DNA of 64,000 nt from Rheum nobile. Taxonomy: Eukaryota > Streptophyta > Magnoliopsida > Caryophyllales > Polygonaceae. How positions within the stretch are numbered: the first letter of the stretch is position 1; every line of letters begins with the position of its first letter. Positions 1-10,322 of this stretch are shown here, piece after piece. Made by a program: the position numbers and the translations under genes. The notes under the pieces are model-generated. The model made no database searches. It had not been told where the DNA came from and was given only the letters and a program-made list of their open reading frames with translations. The DNA lies in NCBI GenBank assembly GCA_027886185.1, contig WOAB01000109.1:7234501-7298500 (forward strand). Reading direction: 5' to 3'.

Positions 1-52
1 CAACTTGGTGGTTTTTGACGTGGTCTTTGGCCCTTCATTTGAACACGTTCGA

Positions 53-1192
53 TCAGTGAGCGCGTTGTCGGTGATAGCGACTTCGTGCCCAGTGGAAGAA
101 CACGTGCAACTTGTACTCTGGGTCTTTGCTGCTTCCATTGCCTTCTTGTCGATCACACTCAACCTGGTCCTGTAAAATCTCATGGGGGGACATAGGTAAG
201 AGCGTGATGCGTTTCCCATGATAAGTAAACACATAAGTGTTTAAATAGCCATCGTGGAGAACGCGCTTGTCAAATTGCCATGGGCGCCCCAATAAAAGAT
301 GTGTGGCATCCATTGCAATGACATCACAAAGCACTGAATCTGTATATTGACCAATGGAGAAAGAAATAAGACATTGACGAGTTACAGTGTTACCAGAACT
401 CGATGAAATCCATTGTAGCCCATATGGTTGTGGATGAGGAGTGGTTGGCAGATTGAAATGGTTGACCACCTTTTCATTGATGATATTGCAACAGCTGCCT
501 CCATCGATGATGACACTCAAGGACGCGGTCTTGACCAAGCAATGCGTGTGGAATAGATTCTCGCGTTGGTCGACAAGGGTGGCTTCTTTGACAGTGAGGG
601 TGCGTTGCGTGACAAGGCTCAGTGGTGTGCCTTCATGTAGCGCGGTGGCTTCACAGGTGTAAGCCTCCTCGTCATCTTCGAATCCCTCCTCGATAGTCTC
701 AAGGGGTGTGTCCTCCTCCACATAAGACTCATAGCCAGCGGCGATACTAGAGAAGAGAAATTTCTTATTGTTTGGGCAGTCTCTCATGTAGTGCCCTCTT
801 CCTCCACACTTGAAACACTCCAAGTCACGCGCGCGCCCTATAGTTGTTGATGGGCCCCTTGTTGGCGATGTGCGAGGAGCATTGGTGGGTGTTGTCGCGA
901 CCTTCCCCTGTCTGCTTTGAGTTGACGCACTGGTGCCTGTGGGTGGACCGCGCACATTAGTAGAAGGGGATCGACCAGAGTTAGAATCATACCTTCTTTG
1001 ACCTAGAGTTTGCCAAGAGGATTGCCGATGACGCGTTTGTTGGTTGTGGAGTTGCATCGCGGTGTGAGTCAAGGTATTCAGATCCTTGATTGGCAATATC
1101 TCGAGTTGGTCACGGATGGAGACATTCAAGCCACTGAGAAATTTCGTTCGCAATGTGGACGGGGCGACACTGATGTTGGCTTTGTAGTACAT
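53..1192 (-). pseudogene. gag-pro: H: gag C-terminus and aspartic protease
   Basis: An open frame of 379 codons. It starts in gag, passes a CCHC zinc knuckle near residue 125 (CFKCGGRGHYMRDC) and continues into a retroviral-type protease. The catalytic loop reads IIDGGSC, the DGG variant usual for CRM-type elements, followed by HPQPYGLQW and LLLGRPWQFD. The frame stops shortly after the protease, where RT should follow, so pol is already broken at the window edge. Upstream gag is in other frames. The knuckle binds packaged RNA and the protease matures the polyprotein inside the virus-like particle. Confidence 0.85.
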
Positions 1193-1201
1193 GTCCTCCA
1201 G

Positions 1202-2651
1202 TTAAGAGAAGAACTCCAGAGATGTTTTGGAGCCTTGACGCGCCATGGCGATCTCCATTCGCATTTGATTTCTGTAGTCCGGTGGCACGTACTTCTGTGT
1301 CATGACATACACGAGCTGGTGCCAATCTGTGAGGGGAAAAAGGTGTTGACGAACGCGATCGTCCACGAACCTGTGGTACCAAATGCGTGCAACTCCTCTG
1401 AAATGTAGCGTTGCCGCATCAACATGCTCTTCTGGGGGGACTTTGCAATATCGCAAAGTAAACTCTGTAGCCTGCAACCACTCAAGAAACACATCGGGAT
1501 CATATTCGCCAAAGAAATGCTCAATTTTAACCTTTACCTCATGGCGGCTAAGCCGTGGTGTATGTTGAGCAGGGGGTGGCGCATAAGCACGCTGGTTAGC
1601 TTCCTGAGCGCGATGTTGATGACGGCGAGCTTGGCGATCCAGGACATCGTCAGTGATAAAGTCCCTAGGAATCGCATTTTAGTCAGCGCGTCCTTGTCTT
1701 CTTCTAGGAACAGGGACATCGTGTTGGCGACGAAAGTCACGCGACATGTCTCTGTGGTGATGGCCGCGAGAGTCCCGTCTGATGTCGCCTGGAACGCGAT
1801 GCTGTGGTCCTACTGGTTGGAGTGGAGGTGGAATCCAATCCGCTGGCCTATCTTGGAGTTCAATGGGATCACCAAGGGGAGGATGGAAGGAACTTGGATT
1901 GATTAGTCATGCGTCCTCCATCTCTTCATCATCGAACTCGTGGAAATCATCATGGACAATCGGAGTCGTCGATCCATAGCCATCAGAGCCATAACGAGGA
2001 GTACGCGCACTTTGATGGCCAAGGTGATTGTTGACGTCGAAAGGTACTGGTGTGGGACCATGCCGATGTTGACGCGGCTCATTGTCTGTGATGCGATTGG
2101 ATCGACGCGGCAAACCTGAGTCGCATTCATCTCGTCTGGCGCGGCCGGCAAGAGGGGTTGAAGCATTCTCGCGGCGGCGTCTTGTTCCTCTAGCTTCATA
2201 CATGTCATTGAAGTCAAAAGGTTCAGAGTACTCACCATGGGAGTCATCGTCGCGGTCGGAGTCGCTGTCGTAGCCGGCTGGTGTTGCCCGCGGTGCATAG
2301 CGTTCGCAATGCGACACATAGCCTTGGCAACTCTCGATCACTGATTAGATCCTGTTAAGGTGCGGTTGCAAGTTGGAGGCAGATGGCATCACTCCTTTTC
2401 CCTTGTCAACGCGCTGTATACTTGGTCCGGCTTCAGTTTGACGCGGCACGCCCAGAGTGTCCATTGGGACCACCGAAGTTCTTGGATCTCACGTTGTTCC
2501 TCAGAGAGCTCCAGAATGGGATCTTGTTGGGGAGGGTTGGGGAGTGGTGCCACTTCATGTGCGCGATGTTTTGTGGTGGTGGGTGGTTGTTGCCATCTCC
2601 TTGGACATTCCCACCGGTGGGTGCCGTAAGGGTACCTATCACAATGTGACC
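1202..2651 (-). pseudogene. gag: H: gag N-terminal half, frameshifted
   Basis: The capsid-like core is recognisable (FLEWLQATEFTL, HFRGVARIWYHRF, QKYVPPDYRNQMR), a pattern typical of Ty3/gypsy gag. It is in a different frame from the downstream zinc knuckle and ends in a stop at 1202. An acidic, Arg-rich segment (about 1907-2341) and a coil-like EEQREIQELR segment (about 2480-2560) belong to the N-terminus, again in separate frames. A plausible initiator is the ATG near 2651 (MAGHIVIGTL). Several frameshifts make this non-functional. Confidence 0.7.
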
Positions 2652-3455
2652 AGCCATCGCGAGTAAAAATAAACAAAAGATAATACAGAACCAAAGAACA
2701 AGCAAGCAACTAGCAAGTAACAATTGTTCACGTAGGAGGGCGCGTTCTTTTGGCCGTGAGGGCGGCTTGAGGCAAGCAAAGCAAGTGTGATATGCAAGCA
2801 CAAAAGCAAACGAAACCAAAAGAATGAAGGCCTAGTCTCTTGCGTAACAACGCGTACACACAAGACACACCTTCAAGTGTGACACTAGATGATGGAGGAA
2901 TGAAGAAGATGAGCCTAGCCGTTGAGGGAAGAAGGTTGCCTTATTTTGGCTTTACTTCTCTTTTTTTTTTAATGTCACGTTCTTTTTTTTTTTTTTTTAA
3001 ATGCGACTTGTTTTTTTTTTTTTAATTTGAAATTCAAATCCGAGATCTTAGTCTTGATTGAAGATCGGATAAGAATTAAATGAAACAAAATAAAAATAAA
3101 CGGCTAAGTAACTTATGGAAAGAAATCGCGAGATTTACGCGATAGGAGAGAGAAAATTTAATGTAGATTTATGACGGCCACACAAGGAAATATGCAAGAT
3201 ATGATTAGCGATATTTAAGCAATTAATTAAGGTAATCAAGCAATTAATTACGCAGATTTCATGCACACAAATCACACTAATTTCGCGCGTGGATCAAGCA
3301 ATTATCGGCCAAGAGATTCTCTTGTAGAAACCGATTGGACAAGCATGTGTATGAGAGAGAAAAAAAATTGAGTGATTATGGAGGAAGCAAGGATGATGGG
3401 GGAGAAAAAAATTCTGTGAACAAATGAAACTTGACAAGCGACTTACAAGATCAAA
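2652..3455 (-). other. H: untranslated leader between PBS and gag
   Basis: About 800 bp with no credible coding region. It contains three long T runs on the plus strand (2960-3025), which would be three A tracts in the element RNA, interleaved with short unique spacers. No conserved motif beyond these was found. Confidence 0.5.
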
Positions 3456-3468
3456 GGCTCTGATACCA
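3456..3468 (-). promoter_or_regulatory. H: primer binding site, tRNA-iMet type
   Basis: The minus strand reads TGGTATCAGAGCC, complementary to the 3' end of plant initiator methionine tRNA. It lies two bases from the LTR end (CATCA-AC-TGG), the normal spacing. This fixes element orientation and the inner edge of the LTR. Confidence 0.9.
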
Positions 3469-3470
3469 GT

Positions 3471-4200
3471 TGATGTGTTCCTGCTTGTGATGCCGGATCT
3501 ATGATCTTAGTGGGAAGTCGCACGCGTCCAAAGTGGGGTTGAAGAGGTGGAATGCGTTGTTGGAATGGTGGCTCGATATGGAGTGCGAAGCCGTAGCGTC
3601 GGCAGTGGAGGAGATAGACTCGAAAGATCGAGTGAGGGTCGTAGCGTCGGCAGCGGAGGGGATAGACTCGAAGAAGATCGAGTGGTGGCCGTAGCGTCGG
3701 CGACGGAGTGAAAGAGATGAGAAGACAGAGTTTGGGGTGACGCAGATCTAAGAGAATGGAGGCAAAAGCTCTCGACAAGTAATCTTAGATTAAAATGATG
3801 CGTAACCTAATACATAAGGTCAAGTTGACCTTTTACAAGAGATAGCGGGACTCGAATGGGCCGAGTCTCGCTTAATGGGACGGACCACGCGACACGCGTG
3901 GAACACACGCCCTAAAAGAAATAACTAAAATAATAATGTTCTGAAATCAAACAATACAAAGATCGCGTTCAACTAATGTTTGAGAGAATGATAACAGAGA
4001 ATGCATTCTCTAGACTGTGTTGAAGGCTTCTGAGGGAGAATGCGGTCTCTTGCGTTCCTTGGCTTGCGACGACGCGGGCAATCATTGATTGTGTTGCGTC
4101 GGCAATTGCTTTGGTACGCACTCGTGTTATTGGCCCTTTTGAGCGAATGCTCATAGCTTCCTCTTCCTCTGTAGCAGTCATGGTGGACAGGGGCGCATCA
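3471..4200 (-). repeat. H: 5' LTR (730 bp) that also encodes a pol C-terminus
   Basis: The ends are a perfect 5-bp inverted repeat, TGATG...CATCA, with the PBS just inside and copia sequence just outside. On the minus strand the first part of the LTR is open and encodes MSIRSKGPITRVRTKAIADA within about 4200-3969. This is the basic motif normally found at the C-terminus of Ty3/gypsy integrase. Being inside a 5' LTR, it means the element's 3' LTR supplies the last part of integrase, a trait known from CRM elements. The partner LTR is outside the window. Confidence 0.8.
3592..3707. repeat. H: tandem repeat in the LTR, 48-50 bp unit, about 2.4 copies
   Basis: Three successive units start with CGTAGCGTCGGC at 3592, 3640 and 3690; the first two continue through GATAGACTCGAA and GATCGAGTG, and the third is partial. 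They lie in the R/U5 side of the LTR. Confidence 0.8.
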
Positions 4201-4212
4201 CTTGATGTTTTG

Positions 4213-5780
4213 CTTTTAGAAGGGGAGAACCTGCCACCTATAAGCAAGCAGCGATGGGTCCAGACTCCGAGAAATGGCTTAAAGCCATGAAATCTGAAAT
4301 GGATTCTATGTATGAGAATCAAGTCTGGGACTTGATAGATTTGCCAGATGAGGTAAAACCCATTGGATGCAAATGTGTTTTCAAACTCAAAATAGACAAA
4401 TATGGAAATGTATCTGTTTACAAGGCAAGGCTAGTTGCCAAGGGTTTTAAACAGATTCATGGTACTGACTATGACGAGACATTTTCACCGGTCGTAATGA
4501 TCAAGTCCATCAGGATACTCCTAGCTATTGCCGCTCATTATGATTATGAGATTTGGCAAATGGATGTCAAGACCGCTTTTCTAAATGGATATTTAGAAGA
4601 GGATGTGTACATGATAGAACCAGAGGGTTTTGAAGATCCAACAAACACTAGGAAAGTATGCAAGCTTAAGAAGTCCATTTATGGATTTAAGCAAGCATCA
4701 AGGAGTTGGAACATTCGATTTGATGATATTATCAAATAGTTTGACTTTATCAAATGTGAAGAAGAGCCTTGTGTTTACAAGAAGTTTAGTGGGAGCAAAG
4801 TGGTCTTCTTGGTCCTGTATGTGGATGACATATTGCTCATTGGAAATGACATTCTGATGCTAGAGTTTGTTAAGGGATGGCTGAAGAAATGTTTTTCAAT
4901 GAAGGACCTAGGAGAAGCAGAGTACATATTGGGTATCAAGATCTATAGAGATAGATCTAAGAGACTGCTTGGATTAAGTCAAGGAACTTATATAGATAAG
5001 GTTCTTGACAAGTTCAAAATACAGGAGTCCAAGAAAGGATTTCTACCTATGCAACATGGCATATACCTCAGCAAGAAGCAGTGTCCTAAGACACCTGCTG
5101 AGCTAGAGAAGATGAGCAAGATACCTTATGCTTTTGCTATAGGATCTATCATGTATGCTATGATGTTGCATTTGCTTTGAGCATGTATAGCAGATACCAA
5201 TCGAATCCCGGAGATGCACACTGGTGTGCGGCCAAGAACATCCTGAAGTACTTGAGAAGGACCAAGGATGATTTCTTGGTATTTGGGGGTGATGACGAGT
5301 TAGTCATTGGAGGATACACTGATGCAAGCTTCCAGACAGACCAAGATGACTTTGAGTCCCAGTCACGATATGTCTTCATCCTGATGGAGGAGCTGTGAGC
5401 TGGAAGATCTCCAAGCAGGACACAGTGGTAGATTCTATGACAGAGGCAGAGTACATCGCTACTAGTGAAGCAGCGAAGGAGGCTGTCTGGATTAGGCAGT
5501 TCATTGATGAGCTCGGCGTTGTTCCTAGCATATCAGGGGCAATTGACGTCTATTGTGACAACAATGGCGCCATAGCCCAAGCTACGAATCGAGTTCAAGC
5601 TCCAAATCCAAACACGTACTGCGGAAGTATCACCTCATTCGACACATCGTTGATAGAGGAGACGTGAGGATGTGCAAGGTGCACACAAATGACAACATTG
5701 CAGATCCACTGACCAAGCCTATGCCTAGGCCCAAGCATGAGAGTCACACTAGGGCCAAGGTCCTCAAGCACATTGGATAA
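4213..5780 (+). pseudogene. pol: G: copia reverse transcriptase and RNase H
   Basis: RT begins at the conserved GPDSEKWLKAMKSEMDSM block and runs through YKARLVAKGF, DVKTAFLNG and an intact YVDDILLIGND active site. A TAG interrupts at about 4737. Near 5160 about 11 bases are missing between SIMYAM and DVAFALSMYSRY, shifting the frame. RNase H follows (SWKISKQDTV, TEAEYIA, YCDNNGAIAQA), with another frameshift near 5595 before the terminal NIADPLTKPMP segment, which ends at a stop near 5780. Not translatable as one protein. Confidence 0.9.
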
Positions 5781-6604
5781 TGGCTTTGAGATTGCATTGT
5801 CTTACATTATGAACTTTGTTTTATGTATGTCAAACACATTTTATGCTTGATTATATGATATACAACTTTCATTCTTATTTAATCATTGTTTGGAATTAAA
5901 TAAAATGTCCAAAATAATTTATAATTCGCAAATGGGCTCATCATAAGTGTTTTGGTGAATGAAACCCTATTAAGTGAACTGAAGTTATGAATTATTCAAA
6001 CTCCATGGTCTAAGTCATCAACTTGGACATAAATGACTTCATTGAAGACTGTATTATAAGTTGACTGATAGCGTCGAGTTTCATGGGCTATAGGGACATA
6101 GAGATGTCTAGTCAATTACATAGTTATGTATGGATGATACATATAGGACTGACCCACCTTAAGACTCTCCAAAAGGGCTTGAAGAGTTTTAAGTCAAACC
6201 ATGATTGGTAGATTCCTCAAACATGAGTATGATATAGTTTATCTTGATGATTGATATGTCTTTGACGTTGTTAAACGTTGACCGTAACAGACATTTATAA
6301 AGACAGTGATTGAGATTGCCAAAAGTTGAGTGGGAGCTGTAGTCATACAAGACTAGAGAAGTCCTCCTCCTTTATGTATACTATGATGCATGGACAAGAA
6401 TGGTGTCTCAGCCACTTGAAGAGCAAGAACTGAAAAATGCATGGCCATGCTCGGATGGATTATCTGTAATCATCCGTTATTTGACAGTTCAAACTCAAGA
6501 GTTCAAGAAACACATTTGATAAGAGATATGGATATCATCAAATTAGACATTAAGAGACAAAGGGAATTAACATTGCACACTTGTTTTAAAGACAAGTGGG
6601 AGAT
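5781..6604 (+). other. G: 3' noncoding region and polypurine tract
   Basis: About 820 bp of AT-rich sequence without a supported ORF lies between the pol stop and the LTR, a spacing usual for Angela/Tork-type copia elements. It ends with AAGTGGGAGA (6594-6603), the typical copia polypurine tract. A second, weaker GAGTGGGAGC lies near 6325. Confidence 0.6.
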
Positions 6605-6749
6605 TGAAGAAATTGTGTCCTTTAATCAAAGGTGCAATTACCGAACATGGAATAAGATTATTAATGGAGATTTACTATCCGAGTATTTTAGGGATCATAG
6701 TGCTTTGCTAGAAGCCAACTACGATTAATGGACTTAACCAGGTTAGGTC
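6605..6749 (+). repeat. G: first part of the copia 3' LTR
   Basis: It starts TGAAGAAATTG immediately after the polypurine tract and runs to the insertion point of element A. The last five bases, AGGTC, are one copy of A's target duplication. Confidence 0.6.
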
Positions 6750-7404
6750 TGTTTTGGGGCGAAAAGATCGGACGACCTAAATCGCCTTAGACCGGATAAC
6801 GAGTCGACCGGGTAATAGAAATCAATCCAAACCAAACAGACAATCAACAAATAAAGAATAGATACGAAATAGCAAGGTAATTTTATTGATCTATTGATGA
6901 TTGAATCAGATCGAAGTACAACTTATCCTTGGAGGACAAAAGATCGGATCCTCTTCGATCTGTGATTCTGTGACTCGACCGGTGGTGACTGAGCGATATT
7001 CGGAGAAGACTGAGCTAGACTGGGTGCACTCTCAAGTTCTTTTTGGAGCAAGTTCTTGAATGCAGGATGTAGACGTGTGTCCATTACTTGCCTTATCGTG
7101 ATCTATATATGGTAATTGTCATCTTGTGTCCGTTACTTCATCGTTTGCAATATTTCTTATTAATTCTGGGCGAGATCCTCGGGATTTGCTCTTGATTGCC
7201 AACATTATCTCTGTGTTTTAATGCCATAGCCGTTGCCATCAATTTGAGCATTTAATGTGCTGGGCGAGATCTTCGGAATTGGTCGGATCCTACGCGTCTG
7301 AGGAATGTTTGACGTCTCCTCCTGGTTTCTCTTGGCTTCCGACTCTGTTTGGATCTTGGCCCAACTTGCTCGTTTTATCCTCTTGGAGAATGATGGGCCC
7401 AACA
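6750..7404 (-). repeat. A: 3' LTR (655 bp)
   Basis: The same length as its partner at 15936-16590. It begins TGTTTTGGGGCGAAAAGATC on the plus strand and ends GGGCCCAACA. It is the 3' LTR because gag-pol read toward it. Confidence 0.95.
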
Positions 7405-7416
7405 ATAGCCCCAAGT
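7405..7416 (-). promoter_or_regulatory. A: polypurine tract
   Basis: The minus strand reads CTTGGGGCTAT directly before the LTR. The same site reads CTTGGGGCAAT in elements B and C, so this plus-strand primer is conserved in the family. Confidence 0.85.
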
Positions 7417-7509
7417 TATTTTGGGCTCAAGGTTACTATAGGGTGGAGTCCAAACGACTTCCCCTCACACGATCTCCACCTTCCGATTTTGGCGCGTCAG
7501 ACGAGGGCT

Positions 7510-7573
7510 ACGTGGCGGTAATCGTGAGGCATGATGGGACGCTTCTGTAACCTGCCGTCTCCCTCCATAAATT
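7510..7573 (+). promoter_or_regulatory. A: putative promoter of the antisense extra gene
   Basis: An ACGT-core element (TACGTGGCG) at 7509-7517 is followed by a TATA-like CCATAAATT at 7565-7573, about 116 bp before the ATG. The order ACGTG-box then TATA-like box then ATG is shared with B and C. Inferred from comparison only. Confidence 0.45.
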
Positions 7574-7688
7574 CGAATCAGCCTTCTGACGATTTAACTT
7601 CATCTTCTTCCTTTGTTTCTTCATCTGGTAGGTCTCTTTCAGTTTTTCAAAAATTGCTCTTCGATTTCCTCCTCTCTCCGTTTTGGAA

Positions 7689-9613
7689 ATGGTCTCCAGC
7701 GAGTCTTCTGAGTCGTCTACTACTCGCTCGAACTCGAGCAAGAACGAGGTTCCCCCCCCCTTTCATTTTGAAGGAGGCATATGCTCTGACGGGGACTTTG
7801 TCGGAGGCGGAGTTGGAGCAGATCCTCCAAGTCGGAGGCTTTCCTCATGAGACGGTCGCGAGGCTGCCGCATCTAGACGAGAGGGCCGACGCTCGCTATG
7901 AGGGATGGGTTTGTTTTTACGCTTACCCGTTTAGGGTTGGCCATAAGTTTCCTTTCTCCCCCCTTGTTAGGGACTTCTTAGCGACTCTGGCGCTTGCGCC
8001 GTGTCAAATCATGCCACAAGCGTGGCGAATTCTTAGGGTTCTGGACTTGTTGAATGTTCAGTCTGGGGCCGATTTTAACTTCGACGCCCTATGGTACAAC
8101 TACTCGCTGGGGTCGAAGAGTTCTTCTCGCGTCCAGTTGCGTATTCACCCGGGTCGGAAGCCTCTGGTGCTCAATTTGGACGTAAACGACTGCGGTTGGG
8201 GGTCGAAGTTTTTCTTTGTCGAGCGTTCGTCTCTGGAGAAGATAGGTGACTATTCGTTCTTGTTGTCAGAGTGGCGAGTCGAGAGTATGTGTTCGACCTC
8301 TCTCTGCCTGCTTTACGTGTTTTAACCCCTTGCTTAACTTTTCTTTTTGTAGTTCTTGAGGCTGAAGAATTGGAGGTGAATAATCAGTCAGAAGGCCTGA
8401 CGAAGATCATCCTTAGCATCCCTGCGTCGGAGCGGAAATTTATAAACGTCAACTTGTTGTCGACTTTTCCCACTACTCAGGACGTCATGTCGACTGTTTC
8501 ATCTTCTCGGGTTAAGTGTGAGTTTTGATTGTGACGCTTGTATATCTTTTTTATTTTATCGTCTGCTTGTGATTCATGTATTGTCTGTCGTGTCAGCGTC
8601 CCCGGCTGGTCGGTCGAGTGCCCGTTTGAAGGGAGTGTCTGGGAAGGGCCTGATTGAGCAAAGGATGGCGGCGGCCAAGGCCTCGTCGAGTAAATCGACG
8701 CCGGCGGGGTCGTCGCTCCCGGCCAAAGTCGGCTCGAAAAGAAAGGCAAGCGCTTCTTCCCGCGACGTGAAGGCGGTGGAGACTCCAAAGAAGAAGGGGA
8801 CGACTGCTCGTGGAGTCGAGAAGATTGACGCGGTCGGTCGATCGATTGCCGACCTTTTCCAAGCCCAGGACCCGACTTTGAAGTCTGAAGTCGATGACGT
8901 CTCTCCCCTGGACTGTATTGGTGAAGCGGGATGTTCTACGTGGAGGGTAAGTCATCTTGACGTGTCTTTTTTGTTTTTCTTTCTCGCAGCCGGATGAAAC
9001 TGTGACCGGCTTTGTTTTCTTCTAGACTTTTTAGTACCTCTTGGGGGCATATTCTGGTGTCAAAGTAATGGTCTCTAAGGCCGAGGATAGGGCTGCTAGG
9101 TCAGAGTCCGACCTTGCGTCTTTGAAGACCAAGTTGGAAGGAGCTGAGAGCCGTTGTAGGGAGGTTGAGCGCCGCTTTGTCAGGGAGTTAAAGAATTGCC
9201 AAGATGACTTGGACGCGTGTCGGAGAGAGCTTGGCGAAAGCCAATCGGGTGTCGAAGAGAAGGTGAAGCAAGCTCGGATCGAGGTTGGTCGGATCGCAGG
9301 CGACATAGGCGCTTTTTACGCATTGAAGTCGCGTGTCGAAATGATGGAGGAGTTCGAAGAAGGCAAGCAGGGGACCTGGGATTTGAAGGCGGAGAAGGAG
9401 ACCATGGAGACCCTGTTTCCGAAGGGGAATCCGGGCTCGGAGCTCTTCCACTTGGCCGATGTCGGAGAGGAATCTTTGGATGAAAGTGTCGGCGAGGACG
9501 AGGCCCACTCTGGCGACACCGAACCGATTGAGCCCCAGCCTTCTCCTGACTTGGTCCCTGCTAAAGGTAACGCCGCAGACCTCGATCCTTGTTTGGTTTT
9601 TTTTTTTTTGTAA
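7689..9613 (+). pseudogene. A: antisense extra gene, Transposase_28-like protein, intron-containing
   Basis: Opposite to gag-pol. The ATG at 7689 opens a Ser-rich start; a nine-C run near 7755 throws the frame by one base. Exon 1 carries the family core (LEQILQVGGFPHETVARLP, then GWVCFYAYPFRVGH, then APCQIMPQAWRILRVLDLL). Likely introns: 8285-8352 (GTATGT...TTTGTAG, phase 1), 8518-8596 (GTGAGT...TGTCAG, phase 1) and 8947-9034 (GTAAGT...TTTTTAG, phase 0). Splicing keeps one frame through a basic Ser/Lys-rich linker with GSKRKA (possible nuclear signal) and a coiled coil to SRVEMMEE and LFPKGNPGSELF. The 3' end is uncertain. Similar proteins are usually annotated 'putative gypsy type transposon'; biochemical function unknown. 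Confidence 0.75.
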
Positions 9614-10322
9614 TCTGACTTGTGATCCCACCTGTGTGTGGGTAGGATATTGTTTGTTTTGGCAATCTGTCCATCATCGCGGGTCGCAAAATGTGTTTAG
9701 TGGATTGACTCGAAGTCCTACATGCGTGTAGGCGAACAATGTGTTTTGGCGACCCGTCCACCATCGCGGGTCGCATATTTGTAAAAAATGCTTAGACTTT
9801 TATTTGATGTAATCTGTTTTTTACAAAGGATCGTACATTTGTGTGTCCGTACGTTTCGTCAGACTTTTCTAGAGAAGTTTATTGATGACGCCTTTGTTTT
9901 GTATGTCGGGTTTGCCCGTGTGCTCCGTCGAGTAGGGCTTGCCGTATGTATGTGAAAAAGGAGGCCTGCAAATATATGTGTTTATGTTGATTCATGACTT
10001 TAAGCCGAGGATGAAAAAGCAATATGTTTCTATTGCGTAAATGTAATAAGGTGTCCTAACCTTATGTATTGTGTAAGGTAGGCGGTGTGCCGACGTGCCT
10101 GTTTGTTCATCTCCTCGTGTTCCGATCGATCGTGTAAATGTAGTGTAAGTGCTTTTGTTTGTGACTGGATCCAGTGTGTATGTTGACGTCGTCCTATACT
10201 TAGGTTTGCAAGGAAAATGTCCTTACTTGATTTAAATGCTCAGTTTCAAGAAATAGATTCATGCTTGCGGCAACAGGTAATGTACGATAGGTGAAAGGAC
10301 GTTAGTGTTTTACCTTACTAGT
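9614..10322. other. A: spacer between the convergent antisense gene and pol
   Basis: No coding region. It holds a perfect hairpin at 9749-9774 (GCGACCCG, 10-base loop, CGGGTCGC) and a degraded copy at 9661-9687, both with CC(A/T)CCATC-like loops. Equivalent hairpins occur in B and C. It may be a shared 3' UTR or termination region for the two convergent transcripts. Confidence 0.6.

Larger units (their letters stand above)
1..4200 (-). mobile_element. Element H: CRM-like Ty3/gypsy chromovirus, 5' half only
   Basis: Reading right to left there is a 730-bp LTR, an initiator-Met PBS, a leader, a broken gag and an aspartic protease; RT, RNase H and integrase lie beyond the left edge. The protease block (DGGSCCNI, then LLLGRPWQFD) and the LTR-encoded GPITRVRTKA motif match the CRM group of chromoviruses. 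The LTR end abuts copia coding sequence at 4201, so H inserted into copia element G. The expected 5-bp target duplication would be CTTGA at 4201-4205, but the partner copy is outside the window. Lineage call is by motif recognition. Confidence 0.8.

Noticed and set aside
6441..6728. 95-codon ORF in the copia 3' region
   Set aside because: It spans the polypurine tract and LTR start, has no domain and is not expected to be coding.
9749..9774. Bacterial-type rho-independent terminator
   Set aside because: The hairpin is real, but the sequence is from a plant nuclear retrotransposon; bacterial termination does not apply.
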